Positions 36,181-45,007 are shown, numbered from the stretch's first letter. The stretch: 62,651 bases of DNA from an uncultured Kangiella sp. (GCA_950096615.1 CATNCP010000013.1:1-62651), one strand, 5' to 3'. Numbers and translations: made by a program. The notes: generated from the letters alone by a model not told the origin.

Positions 36181-36995
36181 TTTGTGTGTGCAGCTTGAGC
36201 GATTGAACGAACATAGTCGCCAATCTTCTCCAGCATAATTTGAGGGTTATTATAGTGTTGATTGATTAAGTTAACTATGGCTGAGCCCGTAATAATTCCA
36301 TCAACCCCAGCATTTGCCGCATCAAAGACATGTTTTGGTTCAGAAATACCGAAGCCTTGTACCAATGGCGGACTATTAAACTCTCTTAATTTACCTAGAA
36401 AGCCAGTTTTAGCCTTCGTTGCCGCTACTTCAGTGCCGGTAATACCCTTCCGACTTAACACATAGGTGTAACCTTTACTGTTATCAGCAATCTGTTTCAA
36501 CGTTTCGTCACTGGCATCAGGCGGAGCAATAAACACCAACTGCAAACCACTATTCTCAGCTGTTTTAGCGAATAACTGTGATTCTTTTACCGGACAGTCA
36601 GCGACCAGCACCGAATCAATACCAACGTTGCGACATTTATTAAAAAAGGTTTCAATGCCCTGAGCAAAGACTAAATTGGCATAAGTCAGTAGCCCGATCG
36701 GTAATTGAGGATACTTTGCCCGGACTTTACCAATAAGGTTAAGCCCTGCCTCGATGGAAAAACTATTAGCCATAGGTCTTAATGCTGCCTGCTGGATGAC
36801 GGGACCATCCGCCACAGGATCAGAAAAAGCCAAGCCCAGTTCAAGACCATCAGCTCCACTCTCGACTAACTGGTCAATGATTTGCAAGGACAGCTCCTCA
36901 TTGGGATCCCCAACGATCACAAAAGGGATATAAGCTAGATGGTTATTCGATGAAGTCTTATCGAACATAGTTTGATAACGCATACTCGCTTCCAT
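36162..36995 (-). CDS. trpA: Tryptophan synthase alpha subunit
   Basis: Cleaves indole-3-glycerol phosphate to indole, channelled to TrpB. 277 aa TIM barrel with catalytic Glu52 and Asp63 (Salmonella Glu49, Asp60) in LELGLAFSDPVADGP, the phosphate-binding GFGISEP and ITGSAIV near 240, and LTYANLVF. ATG one base after the trpB stop with GGAG about 9 nt upstream; a second in-frame ATG four codons on is also possible. Last gene of the operon. Confidence 0.95.
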   Translation of the reverse strand: MEASMRYQTMFDKTSSNNHLAYIPFVIVGDPNEELSLQIIDQLVESGADGLELGLAFSDPVADGPVIQQAALRPMANSFSIEAGLNLIGKVRAKYPQLPIGLLTYANLVFAQGIETFFNKCRNVGIDSVLVADCPVKESQLFAKTAENSGLQLVFIAPPDASDETLKQIADNSKGYTYVLSRKGITGTEVAATKAKTGFLGKLREFNSPPLVQGFGISEPKHVFDAANAGVDGIITGSAIVNLINQHYNNPQIMLEKIGDYVRSIAQAAHTNHADTA

Positions 36996-36996
36996 C

Positions 36997-38214
36997 CTAA
37001 ATGTCTCCGCCTTTTTCTAAAACACTCATCACATGACTCAAGTCTTTATCCCCTCGTCCCGATAAATTAACCAACAACACCGTCGGTTGCTTAACGCCTT
37101 GACTCACTTTCTTTGCATAAGCAAGTGCGTGCGACGACTCCAAAGCAGGGATGATTCCTTCTGCGTGTGATAGCTCCTGAAAAGCCTCTAATGCCTCTTC
37201 ATCAGTAATTCCCACATATTCCGCTCGCCCACTGGTCATGAGGTGTACATGCTCAGGCCCCACGGCAGGATAGTCTAAACCAGCTGAAATTGAGTGCGAC
37301 TCTATGATTTGCCCCTCATCGGTTTGTAACGTGTGTGTCCTTGCCCCATGAATGATGCCTTCAGTACCTTTTAGTAAGGTTGCACCATGAGCATCAGAGT
37401 CTAAGCCATGCCCAGCAGGCTCAACGCCAATAAGCTTCACTTGCTCCTCTTTAATAAAGTCAGCAAAGATTCCTATAGCATTAGAACCGCCGCCAACACA
37501 AGCAATGACCGCATCAGGAAGTTGTCCTGTTTGCTCCAACATCTGTTTTTTGGCTTCTTCTCCGATCACTTGTTGGAACCTCTTCACCATTTTCGGGAAA
37601 GGATGTGGCCCAGCAGCCGTACCCAGTAGGTAGTGCGTATCATCATAACTTGATGCCCAGTCGCGCAAAGCTTCATTGATCGCGTCTTTGAGACTTGCGC
37701 TACCATTATCAACGGGAATAACTTCAGCGCCCATTAGACGCATTCTGAAAACATTAGGGGCTTGGCGATCGCAGTCTTTCTTCCCCATATAAACGGTCAC
37801 TTTCAAACCTAGCAGAGCACACGCCAATGCCGTCGCCACTCCATGCTGACCCGCGCCAGTTTCCGCAATAATACGAGTTTTTCCCATGCGCTTAGCCAGT
37901 AAGGCCTGCGCCAGTACTTGGTTAGTCTTGTGAGCACCGCCATGGAGCAAGTCTTCGCGCTTTAAAAACACTCGACAGTTTTCAGTGCGCCCAAAAGTTT
38001 TACACTCGGTTAATGGCGTAGGTCTGCCCGCATAATTATTCAGTAGCGAATTGAGTTCGCTTAAAAACTCATCATCAGTAATAGCATTTTCGAAGGCCTC
38101 TTCTAGTTGCTCTAGTGCAGGTACTAGGATCTGAGGGACGAACTGCCCTCCGTATTGCCCAATATAAGCACCGTCGTATTCAAATTTGCTTGAACTAGTA
38201 TCATTCAATGACAT
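36997..38214 (-). CDS. trpB: Tryptophan synthase beta subunit
   Basis: PLP enzyme joining indole and serine to tryptophan. 405 aa. PLP Lys96 is in [11 protein letters not shown], with the GGGSNAIG phosphate cradle near 240, [13 protein letters not shown] near 120-132 and Glu in VGVEPAG. Two bases after trpCF and one before trpA, so tightly coupled with both. Confidence 0.97.
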   Translation of the reverse strand: MSLNDTSSSKFEYDGAYIGQYGGQFVPQILVPALEQLEEAFENAITDDEFLSELNSLLNNYAGRPTPLTECKTFGRTENCRVFLKREDLLHGGAHKTNQVLAQALLAKRMGKTRIIAETGAGQHGVATALACALLGLKVTVYMGKKDCDRQAPNVFRMRLMGAEVIPVDNGSASLKDAINEALRDWASSYDDTHYLLGTAAGPHPFPKMVKRFQQVIGEEAKKQMLEQTGQLPDAVIACVGGGSNAIGIFADFIKEEQVKLIGVEPAGHGLDSDAHGATLLKGTEGIIHGARTHTLQTDEGQIIESHSISAGLDYPAVGPEHVHLMTSGRAEYVGITDEEALEAFQELSHAEGIIPALESSHALAYAKKVSQGVKQPTVLLVNLSGRGDKDLSHVMSVLEKGGDI

Positions 38215-38216
38215 GA

Positions 38217-39617
38217 CTAACCTCTATGATCGTTTCTAGGTGTTTGCCCTAGATGACTTCTACCAGACAATGCTCTGGCATTAGCAAATAATTGTTCAAT
38301 TCTTTCTGGAGACTTAACGCCCGGTGAAGTCTCAGTGCCACCACACACGTCAACCGCGCTGACGCCAAAAGATTTTAATTGCCTAATATTATCAGGAGTG
38401 ACACCACCTGCGACCCTAAACTTAAACTGCGGGTATTGTATCCTTAGTTCGTTAATGATCGACCAATCAAAAGGCTGACCAGTTCCTCCTTTGACGCTAC
38501 CAACCTGAGTATCCAGCAAAATCTCATCAACTGAATACTCAGGAATTACTGGTAGGCTACCCCCTTCTCGGATAGAAATAACCTTTGATATAAAGCAGGA
38601 AGCTGGAAGCGCCGCCCTCAAAGTCTCAACGTACTCAGCACTTTCATCACCATGCAACTGCACTCCAGAAAGTTGATGCTGAATAACCGAGTCTTTAATC
38701 TCTTCAATGCTATGATTCTGAAACACGCCAACAGTAGAATTTTTTGTATCGAAACCTTCCGGAACAACTCTGCGAGGCGAAGCGTCTACAAAAATCATGC
38801 CAACGGATGATGCAGGAGATTCAACCAATAGGTCAGCTGAAGGCTGATCTTTCACGCCACAAACTTTTATATCACCGTAGACTAACTGCTTCGCCGCCAA
38901 TGCTAAATCTTTCTGGCTCATTAAACTGCTTCCGACCAAACAGGCATCTGCCAATGGTGATAGCGTTAACACATCGTCGTGGGTAGAAATTCCCGACTCT
39001 GTAACCACCACCGTATCACTCGGAATTGCAGCTACTAGTCGCTCTGTGTGAGTAAGGTCAATACTCAAGTCTTTTAGATTACGATTGTTGATGCCAATAA
39101 TCTTAGCGTTTAGATTCAAAGCTCTCTCAAGTTCTTCCTCATTATGAACTTCTGTCAAAATATCCAAGTCATACTTTTCAGCTTCTGTCTGGCACGCTTT
39201 GTACTCTTGGTCATTCAACACCGATAGCATTAATAAAATAGCATCAGCACCATAAAAGCGAGCCTGACGAACTTGCTTGGGCTCCAGAATAAAGTCTTTG
39301 CACAAAACTGGTTTGTCAGTATTCTCGCTCACATACTTTAAATTAGCGAAGCTGCCACGGAAGAAACGGTCTTCGGTGAGTACCGAAATTGCATCCGCGT
39401 ATTGGTTATAGATCGGCACTATTTCTTCTAAATTAAAATCTTCGCGGATTAACCCCTTTGATGGCGATGCCATTTTACATTCCATGATAAAGCCGAAATG
39501 AGTTTTCTTTAATGCCTCAAAAAAACTTTTTTTACTGGCAACTAGGCCTGTGACGTCTGGGCTGTTAGCGAGTGTTTCCCGACGATGCTCAACAATGGCT
39601 TGTAATACATTAACCAT
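38217..39617 (-). CDS. trpC: Bifunctional indole-3-glycerol phosphate synthase / phosphoribosylanthranilate isomerase
   Basis: 466 aa TrpC-TrpF fusion. IGPS covers about 1-255 ([58 protein letters not shown]). PRAI covers about 255-450 ([56 protein letters not shown]). This fused form is the enteric arrangement; Pseudomonas has separate genes. Start overlaps trpD by 8 nt. The C-terminus carries about 15 extra basic residues. Confidence 0.95.
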   Translation of the reverse strand: MVNVLQAIVEHRRETLANSPDVTGLVASKKSFFEALKKTHFGFIMECKMASPSKGLIREDFNLEEIVPIYNQYADAISVLTEDRFFRGSFANLKYVSENTDKPVLCKDFILEPKQVRQARFYGADAILLMLSVLNDQEYKACQTEAEKYDLDILTEVHNEEELERALNLNAKIIGINNRNLKDLSIDLTHTERLVAAIPSDTVVVTESGISTHDDVLTLSPLADACLVGSSLMSQKDLALAAKQLVYGDIKVCGVKDQPSADLLVESPASSVGMIFVDASPRRVVPEGFDTKNSTVGVFQNHSIEEIKDSVIQHQLSGVQLHGDESAEYVETLRAALPASCFISKVISIREGGSLPVIPEYSVDEILLDTQVGSVKGGTGQPFDWSIINELRIQYPQFKFRVAGGVTPDNIRQLKSFGVSAVDVCGGTETSPGVKSPERIEQLFANARALSGRSHLGQTPRNDHRG

Positions 39618-40617
39618 TTGATAGCTCCTTAATCTTGTTCAAATGATTCAAACCTCGACCACTTTGAATAATATTCTTGGCAATACCATAACCTTCTTTG
39701 TAATCAGCTGCCAAACCATTAAGCACCAATAACGCAGAGCAATTAACAGCGACCATATCAACATGCGCTTCAGGCGCTTCGCCACTGAGTAATTGAAGAG
39801 CTGCTGTTTTGTTATCGACGCCATCACCAACTTGTATCGCGCTTAAGTCATGGCGTCTAGCAGAGAAGTCCTCTGGGGAAAATTCAAGTTTTTCAATAGC
39901 ACCATTATTAAGCATGACCGCTTTTGTTGGCCCGTGCACAGCGATTTCGTCTAGGCCTGCCCCATGAACAATCAAGGCTCTCTTAGTACCCAATAGCTCT
40001 AGGATTCTAGCGAAAGGTTCTAAATATTGCTCATCATACACGCCTAACAACTGAGTATCAGGCAAGGCAGGATTTGCTAAAGGGCCAATAAGATTAAAAA
40101 TCGTACGAGTTTTTAGTGAACGGCGTACAGGCATCACATGTTTTACGCCTTGATGATAATCAGGAGCATATAAAAAGCAGAAATTTGCCTGATCGAGTAA
40201 TGATTTACTCCTTGTTGCATTTAAGTCAATCGTAACCCCTAATTGCTCCATTAAGTCTGCAGAGCCACATTTAGAAGACACCGAGCGATTACCATGCTTA
40301 ACGATCTTCACGCCAGCCGCCGCCGCAACAATGGCCACTAGAGTGGAAACATTGATGGTATTTAAGCCATCGCCTCCAGTTCCACAGCAATCGCTGACAG
40401 AGTATTCGGCTGGTGGAAAATATTGCGCTTCTTGCCTTAACGCCGCTGCAGCTCCGGCAATTTCTTCAACTGTCTCGCCTTTTGTTTTAAGCGCTGCCAA
40501 CATGGCTGCCACCACAGGAAGCTCTACATCACCCTGCAACACTTGACGGAAAGAGCCACTGGCTTGTTCGAAGTTAAGGTTTTGGCCTTGGTAAACATTT
40601 TCAAGCAAATTCAGCAT
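39610..40617 (-). CDS. trpD: Anthranilate phosphoribosyltransferase
   Basis: Transfers phosphoribose from PRPP to anthranilate. 335 aa. CCGTGGDGLNTINVST near 78-93 binds pyrophosphate; KHGNRSVSSKCGSADLME and RTIFNLIGPLANPA are signatures. Stand-alone, not fused to TrpG as in E. coli. Start overlaps the end of trpG by 17 nt. Confidence 0.96.
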   Translation of the reverse strand: MLNLLENVYQGQNLNFEQASGSFRQVLQGDVELPVVAAMLAALKTKGETVEEIAGAAAALRQEAQYFPPAEYSVSDCCGTGGDGLNTINVSTLVAIVAAAAGVKIVKHGNRSVSSKCGSADLMEQLGVTIDLNATRSKSLLDQANFCFLYAPDYHQGVKHVMPVRRSLKTRTIFNLIGPLANPALPDTQLLGVYDEQYLEPFARILELLGTKRALIVHGAGLDEIAVHGPTKAVMLNNGAIEKLEFSPEDFSARRHDLSAIQVGDGVDNKTAALQLLSGEAPEAHVDMVAVNCSALLVLNGLAADYKEGYGIAKNIIQSGRGLNHLNKIKELSNG

Positions 40618-41215
40618 AAGACACTCCTTCTTTTTTACTCTTCTTATTCAGTGCCAATTCGATATAGTTCTTCAGTATTTTTGTACCATCACGAGTCATA
40701 ATACTTTCAGGGTGAAACTGTAAACCAAACACAGGATATTCTATGTGTGAAATTGCCATAACCTCATCATCTTCAGTCACCGCATCCACGCGTAAGTCTT
40801 TAGTTAGATGCGTCGCTGCTAAAGAGTGGTATCGTGCAACCGTGATTTTTGAGCTTAAAACATCCAATAACCCTGACTGGTACGAATAAACATTAGCAGC
40901 CTTTCCGTGCACAATGCTTTTTGCTGTACCAACTTTTCCACCGAATGCTTCAACAATGACCTGGTGACCTAAGCAAACGCCAAGAATAGGCTTTTCAGAA
41001 AACAGTTCTCTGACCAGCTTAATGCAGTGCCCTGCTTCTTTCGGAGCCCCTGGACCAGGAGACAGCACAATTGAATCAACTGATTTAGTCAATTTCTTTA
41101 ACTCTTCGTAAGGAACGTCATTACGACACACAGTCACTTCAACACCAGCAAGCTCTAGCTCATACTTTAAGTTGTAGATAAAGGAATCATAGTTATCAAT
41201 CAGTAACGTTTTCAT
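40601..41215 (-). CDS. trpG: Anthranilate synthase component II, glutamine amidotransferase
   Basis: Releases ammonia from glutamine for TrpE. 204 aa class I amidotransferase with the nucleophile Cys in GVCLGHQVIVEAFGG near 78-92, LSPGPGAPKEAG near 51-62 and the His/Glu pair in FGLQFHPESIMT. ATG overlaps the trpE stop by 4 nt (ATGA). PabA is closely related, but the operon settles it as TrpG. Confidence 0.95.
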   Translation of the reverse strand: MKTLLIDNYDSFIYNLKYELELAGVEVTVCRNDVPYEELKKLTKSVDSIVLSPGPGAPKEAGHCIKLVRELFSEKPILGVCLGHQVIVEAFGGKVGTAKSIVHGKAANVYSYQSGLLDVLSSKITVARYHSLAATHLTKDLRVDAVTEDDEVMAISHIEYPVFGLQFHPESIMTRDGTKILKNYIELALNKKSKKEGVSYAEFA

Positions 41216-42777
41216 GATAGTAGCTCCGAACTTGGTGGATTATTGCGACAAGCATCAATCACAGCTTTAGCCTTGTTGACCGTTTCTAATGCCTCAAGAC
41301 TGGGTTCAGAGTCATGAACAATACCTGCACCAGCAGATATTTTTGCAACGCCATCGCTCACCACAGCTGAGCGAATAATGATGGCACTATCAAATTCATC
41401 ATTGGCATTGAGCACACATACCGCGCCACCATAATAGCCTCGACCTTCAGACTCCTGCTCACGGATGATTTCCATCGCTTTAATCTTAGGTGCGCCGGTT
41501 AAGGTTCCCATATTGGCGCAGGCTCGATAGGCAACCAGTGAATCAATGTCGGTTTTTAACACACCCTTAATTTCTGACACCATATGCTGTACGTGCGAAT
41601 ACTTCACAATGCGCTTTAATTGAATAACTTCGCGGCTGCCAGGAACAACCACCTTGGCCAAATCGTTTCGAGCAAGATCTACCAACATCATATGCTCAGC
41701 TGACTCTTTTTTGTCCTCAATTAATTCGAACTCTACTCGAGAATCATGATCGTGATTAATCTCACCAGTAAGTTCATCGATTGCGCGCTTACGAGTGCCA
41801 GCAATCGGATAGAGGTAAACCTCACGTTTCTTATTGACCTTGAGTGCGCTTTCGGGGCTCGCACCAAAGAGCTCTTTATCGCCAAAGTTTAGAAAGTACA
41901 TATAAGGTGATGGATTGGTTAAACGTAACTTGCCATAAGCTTTGTACGCATTTGAGCAAGATACATTAAAGGTTCGAGCTAACACCACCTGAAAAATGTC
42001 GCCTTTAACAATACGTTCCTTGGCTCGATCCACAAACTGATAGTACTCATTATCAGAAATATTTAAGGCTATCGAAGAATTCTCGTTCTGCTCATCAAAG
42101 CTCAACAATTCATTCGATTGCTGACTCACAAGAATGTCATAAATGTTTTCTAACTCAACTCCTAGCCTGACAGTATTCTCAGCATTATTACCAAAACCTT
42201 TCACCACCACTTTAGCTGACTGACTTTCGCGATGTTGTATCACTAGTTGGTCTGCTACATAGAAGCAATAATCTTCCTGAGATTTGCTAATACTCGGTAA
42301 CTGTTCATATTGCTCAACAACTTCGTAACTGAAAGCACCTATAAGCATTGATGTTTCGTTATCAGCGGTATTATCTTTTAGTAAGTCTCTAAGGTATTGC
42401 AACACTGTCACTGTCGTGGTTTCGGACAAACGTTCCGCTTCATTGCTGACTGACGGGCTTTTCTCTAACACCAAATCTAGCTCTTGCCCCTTATCATTCA
42501 CGACAAAGCTTTGCTCTAAGAACTCTAATGATTTAATGGATTTTAGCAGTTCTTGGCCATTTGGATTTAAAGCTGTCAACGTTACAACGTGATCCAACGC
42601 TTTAATCTGAAGCGCTGCCGATACCATCACAACGCTACGTTGGTGCTCGTGAGTCCCTGCCTCTGCAGTCTCTAACAGTGCAGTATGCTTAACCTGCCCC
42701 TTATCGGCTAAAACACCATAGACCTGAAACGGGTTTAGACTCAAAGGCAGTTTACGGGTTAACGTTTTAACTCGCAT
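41212..42777 (-). CDS. trpE: Anthranilate synthase component I
   Basis: Converts chorismate and ammonia to anthranilate. 521 aa with the chorismate-binding core: FQVVLARTFNV, PSPYMYFLNFG, SPESALKV, PIAGTRKR, VDLARNDLAKV, GTLTGAPKIKAMEII and GAGIVHDSEP. The Trp feedback site motif LLES of enteric TrpE reads LLET at 34-37, a conservative change, so feedback inhibition is likely retained. Overlaps the end of the DAHP synthase gene by 11 nt. Confidence 0.95.
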   Translation of the reverse strand: MRVKTLTRKLPLSLNPFQVYGVLADKGQVKHTALLETAEAGTHEHQRSVVMVSAALQIKALDHVVTLTALNPNGQELLKSIKSLEFLEQSFVVNDKGQELDLVLEKSPSVSNEAERLSETTTVTVLQYLRDLLKDNTADNETSMLIGAFSYEVVEQYEQLPSISKSQEDYCFYVADQLVIQHRESQSAKVVVKGFGNNAENTVRLGVELENIYDILVSQQSNELLSFDEQNENSSIALNISDNEYYQFVDRAKERIVKGDIFQVVLARTFNVSCSNAYKAYGKLRLTNPSPYMYFLNFGDKELFGASPESALKVNKKREVYLYPIAGTRKRAIDELTGEINHDHDSRVEFELIEDKKESAEHMMLVDLARNDLAKVVVPGSREVIQLKRIVKYSHVQHMVSEIKGVLKTDIDSLVAYRACANMGTLTGAPKIKAMEIIREQESEGRGYYGGAVCVLNANDEFDSAIIIRSAVVSDGVAKISAGAGIVHDSEPSLEALETVNKAKAVIDACRNNPPSSELLS

Positions 42778-43801
42778 TGAGCGCCTCCTGATAAGTTCGG
42801 CCGCTAGCTTTAATAAACGGAACCAGCTGTTGCATCAATTGCGAAAAATCGTCCGCTGACAGCGCTTGCGCTGCATCAGACACAGATTCGCGGGGATTAC
42901 GGTGTGACTCAATGATCAAACCATCAGCGCCGCATGCGACCCCTGCCTTTGCCATAGGTCCGACTAATGTTCGTACTCCAGTGCCGTGTGAAGGGTCAAC
43001 GATAACAGGCAAGTGACTTTTCTCTTTAATAAACGCTACCGCATTTAAGTCCAAGGTATTTCGTGTAGCTGTCTCAAATGTACGAATACCTCGCTCGCAG
43101 ATCATAACGTTAGGGTTGCCGGTCGCTACAATATACTCAGCTGCCAACAGTAACTCTTCGATAGTTGCTGATAAGCCACGCTTCAGAAGCACTGGGTGCT
43201 TTGTTTCACCAACTGCTTTTAAAAGCGTATAATTCTGCATGTTACGTGCACCGATTTGGAAAGCAGACGTATAACGAGCAACATCATCAAGATCATTAAC
43301 ATCCATAATCTCAGTTATCGTATCCATTCCAACTTCTTTGCCCACCTGCTCCATAATTTTTAAACCTTCGACCCCTAACCCTTGAAATGAATACGGGCTA
43401 GTTCTAGGTTTGAAAGCACCGCCTCGTAGCACTGTTGCGCCTGAAGACTTAACCTGCTGAGCAGTTTCAAGTAACTGCTCATAACTCTCGATAGCACATG
43501 GTCCCGCCATAATGGTGAACTGATCACCACCGACAGGGGTGTTACCTACATCTATAACCGTATCGTGTGGGTAAATTTCACGACTAACCAACTTATACTT
43601 GCTCAACACAGGCTTTAAGTGCTCGACTTGTGGATGATTATCAAAGTGTAGAGACTGCAAAATACGTTCATCGCCTAACGCGCCAATAACAGTCCGCTCG
43701 ACACCAGGCATATGTAATGGCTTTAATCCAGCCTCTTCAATCTGCGTTAAAATTTCCTGTGCATCTGCTTCGGTCGCTGTAGGCTTTAAAATAATAATCA
43801 T
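42767..43801 (-). CDS. DAHP synthase, type I-beta with N-terminal ferredoxin-like domain
   Basis: First shikimate step: PEP plus erythrose 4-phosphate to DAHP. From the ATG at 43801 (AAGGAAA, 6 nt spacing) the protein is 344 aa; the longer frame to 43849 runs toward the attenuator and is not credible. Residues 1-70 are the ferredoxin-like regulatory domain (IIILKPTATEADAQEI; GALGDE). The barrel has MAGPCAIES, LRGGAFKPRTSPYSFQGLG, QIGARNMQNY, LLKRGLSAT, ICERGIRTFE and IVDPSHGTG with the metal-binding Cys and His. First gene of the trp operon, thus under Trp attenuation. Which amino acid inhibits it cannot be read from sequence. Confidence 0.93.
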   Translation of the reverse strand: MIIILKPTATEADAQEILTQIEEAGLKPLHMPGVERTVIGALGDERILQSLHFDNHPQVEHLKPVLSKYKLVSREIYPHDTVIDVGNTPVGGDQFTIMAGPCAIESYEQLLETAQQVKSSGATVLRGGAFKPRTSPYSFQGLGVEGLKIMEQVGKEVGMDTITEIMDVNDLDDVARYTSAFQIGARNMQNYTLLKAVGETKHPVLLKRGLSATIEELLLAAEYIVATGNPNVMICERGIRTFETATRNTLDLNAVAFIKEKSHLPVIVDPSHGTGVRTLVGPMAKAGVACGADGLIIESHRNPRESVSDAAQALSADDFSQLMQQLVPFIKASGRTYQEALNAS

Positions 43802-43852
43802 GGTTGTTTCCTTAAGTTTAAAATCGTTAAATTCAAATTCTGTAGACACAAA

Positions 43853-43876
43853 AAAACCCGCTCAATGGCGGGTTTT
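43853..43876 (-). terminator. Attenuator 2 terminator (3:4 hairpin), promoter-distal
   Basis: AAAACCCGC (43853-43861), loop tcaatg, GCGGGTTTT (43868-43876). On the minus strand it is followed by a T-run and lies about 50 bp before the DAHP synthase ATG. The segment 43867-43880 can instead pair with 43890-43903 right after the leader 2 stop: GGCGGG/CCCGCC plus TTGTC/GACAA, the antiterminator. Confidence 0.93.
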
Positions 43877-43903
43877 GTCATTTCACATAGACAATAGCCC
43901 GCC

Positions 43904-43963
43904 CTAGCAGCTCCACCACCATTGATGTTGAGTCATATCTGTTGCTAAGTTGATGATTGTCAT
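43904..43963 (-). CDS. Trp leader peptide 2
   Basis: 19-codon ORF reading MTIINLATDMTQHQWWWSC, with three consecutive TGG codons at positions 15-17 and a stop directly before the antiterminator segment. AAGGT lies 9 nt upstream of the ATG at 43963. An internal in-frame ATG at 43936 would give a 10-residue leader. CAATGG, which includes the first Trp codon, can pair with CTATTG downstream as a 1:2 hairpin. Ribosome stalling at TGG under Trp shortage would favour the antiterminator and let RNA polymerase reach the DAHP synthase gene. Confidence 0.9.
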   Translation of the reverse strand: MTIINLATDMTQHQWWWSC

Positions 43964-44005
43964 GTTGCTATTACCTTGGTTAATCAATTAATTTTATTTA
44001 CGCAT

Positions 44006-44032
44006 AAAAAAAGCCCGCACAGTGCGGGCTTT
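44006..44032 (-). terminator. Attenuator 1 terminator (3:4 hairpin), promoter-proximal
   Basis: AAGCCCGC (44011-44018), short loop and GCGGGCTT (44024-44031), extendable to 11 bp, with TTTTTTT following on the minus strand. On the RNA, segment 2 directly after leader 1 (44067-44074) is GCGGGCTT, identical to segment 4 (44011-44018), so both compete for segment 3 AAGCCCGC (44024-44031). This is the classic attenuator switch. Confidence 0.93.
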
Positions 44033-44077
44033 AAAATTCTTTTTTCGCTTTATACCAAACGTCAAGAAGCCCGCTAC

Positions 44078-44125
44078 TTAAGTAACGTGCCACCACCAGA
44101 TATTTTTTACGTATAAAGTTTTCAT
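44078..44125 (-). CDS. Trp leader peptide 1
   Basis: 15-codon ORF reading MKTLYVKNIWWWHVT, with three consecutive TGG codons at positions 10-12. The stop is four bases before the antiterminator segment GCGGGCTT. No Shine-Dalgarno sequence is visible before the ATG. A candidate promoter (-35 TTGACC, -10 TAACTT) would start transcription almost at the ATG, so the mRNA may be leaderless. Stop-proximal GTTACTTAAGTAGC is near-palindromic and may form the 1:2 structure. Confidence 0.9.
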   Translation of the reverse strand: MKTLYVKNIWWWHVT

Positions 44126-44132
44126 GTGAGCT

Positions 44133-44161
44133 AAGTTAATTCAATTCTAAATCTAGGTCAA
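44133..44161 (-). promoter_or_regulatory. Candidate trp operon promoter
   Basis: On the minus strand -35 TTGACC (44156-44161), 17-bp spacer, -10 TAACTT (44133-44138; 3 of 6 matches). It is just downstream of the ParA gene stop. Its start point would be within a few bases of the leader 1 ATG at 44125. Confidence 0.45.
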
Positions 44162-44175
44162 GTGTTTATTCGAAC

Positions 44176-44886
44176 TTATTTTTCTCTTACGAATTTCTCA
44201 ACTTGAGCCTCGGTCTTCAACCGAGAGCCGGCTTGTGATGACAGCAAACGTTCGATGCTAGACGTTAAAGCCCAAATTTCAAGTTTAGCTGCTGGATCAT
44301 GCCACTCAGCAACAGTTAACCCATCCGCAAAAGAGTCTAAATATGCCACTCGGTTACCTAGCTTTGTTGGGAAATCTTCTAAATTTAGCTCTTTTTTCGC
44401 CTTAGAAACCACATCTTCAGCCGAGTTGGTTCTTACGCGGTATCGATTCCAACAAATTCTAGCCTCTAGGCTTTTGTTAACCTGCTTGGCCTCTCCGACG
44501 ATCTCAGCCAAATGCTTAGTAGACCAGACCTCAACTTGAGACGGCGCCATAGGAATTAAAACCAAATCGGAAAGTAGAATAACTGCGCGGGTTAAGTTCG
44601 TGATTCGGGGGTGACCATCGATTAGTATGTAATCATAATCTTTAACGTTATCGCGCACCAGTTTTTGTAAGTGTGCAACGTTTTTGGCGACTAAAACATC
44701 TAGGTTTTCAATAACATAGTTCTCGCTTCGAATCTCAAACCATGTTTTAAGGGAGCACTGAGGAACATCCGTATCAATAATGAGAACTTTACCTGAATCG
44801 GACAAGGTAGAAGCAATGTTAGAGCATAGAGTCGTCTTACCGGCACCACCCTTCATCTGAACAAAACTTAATACTTTTGCGCGCAT
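44176..44886 (-). CDS. Orphan ParA/MinD-family ATPase
   Basis: 236 aa from the ATG at 44886 (a TTG at 44901 adds five residues). Deviant Walker A KGGAGKTT near 12-19, Walker A' IIDTDVPQCSLKTW near 40-53 and Walker B DYDYILIDGHPR near 87-98. This is the short ParA type without an N-terminal DNA-binding domain. No parB, plasmid or chemotaxis gene is adjacent; it sits between the trp leader and the pilin operon. Relatives position plasmids, chromosomes or protein complexes, including polar pili and chemoreceptors. Its cargo is unknown. No terminator is visible between it and the trp promoter, so some readthrough into the trp leader is possible. Confidence 0.85.
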   Translation of the reverse strand: MRAKVLSFVQMKGGAGKTTLCSNIASTLSDSGKVLIIDTDVPQCSLKTWFEIRSENYVIENLDVLVAKNVAHLQKLVRDNVKDYDYILIDGHPRITNLTRAVILLSDLVLIPMAPSQVEVWSTKHLAEIVGEAKQVNKSLEARICWNRYRVRTNSAEDVVSKAKKELNLEDFPTKLGNRVAYLDSFADGLTVAEWHDPAAKLEIWALTSSIERLLSSQAGSRLKTEAQVEKFVREK

Positions 44887-44981
44887 AACAAACAGCCCCA
44901 AATTCCGTTATTTTGATTTAAGCATTCTACATGAGGTAGGTTATTGATTCTAGTTACTTTATCTGCAAAGGCCACATGCAT

Positions 44982-45007
44982 AAAAAAGCCGCTTTAAAGC
45001 GGCTTTT
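44982..45007. terminator. Bidirectional terminator at the end of the pilin operon
   Basis: AAGCCGC (44986-44992), loop tttaaa, GCGGCTT (44999-45005) with A-run and T-run on either side. Ends the minor pilin operon on the minus strand. Confidence 0.85.

Larger units (their letters stand above)
43853..44125 (-). promoter_or_regulatory. Tandem Trp attenuators controlling the DAHPS-trpEGDCFBA operon
   Basis: The whole 44125-43802 region is leader, with two full leader-peptide/antiterminator/terminator units in series. No further gene is seen between the ParA gene and DAHP synthase. An independent promoter between the units was looked for: TAAAAT follows terminator 1, but no -35 is evident. Confidence 0.88.

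Noticed and set aside
43802-43849. N-terminal extension of DAHP synthase by 16 codons
   Set aside because: The start at 43801 has AAGGAAA at ideal spacing and the extension is not family-like; the region belongs to the attenuator leader.
43964-44005. Independent promoter for leader 2
   Set aside because: A TAAAAT is present but no acceptable -35 at 16-18 bp; the serial arrangement is favoured.
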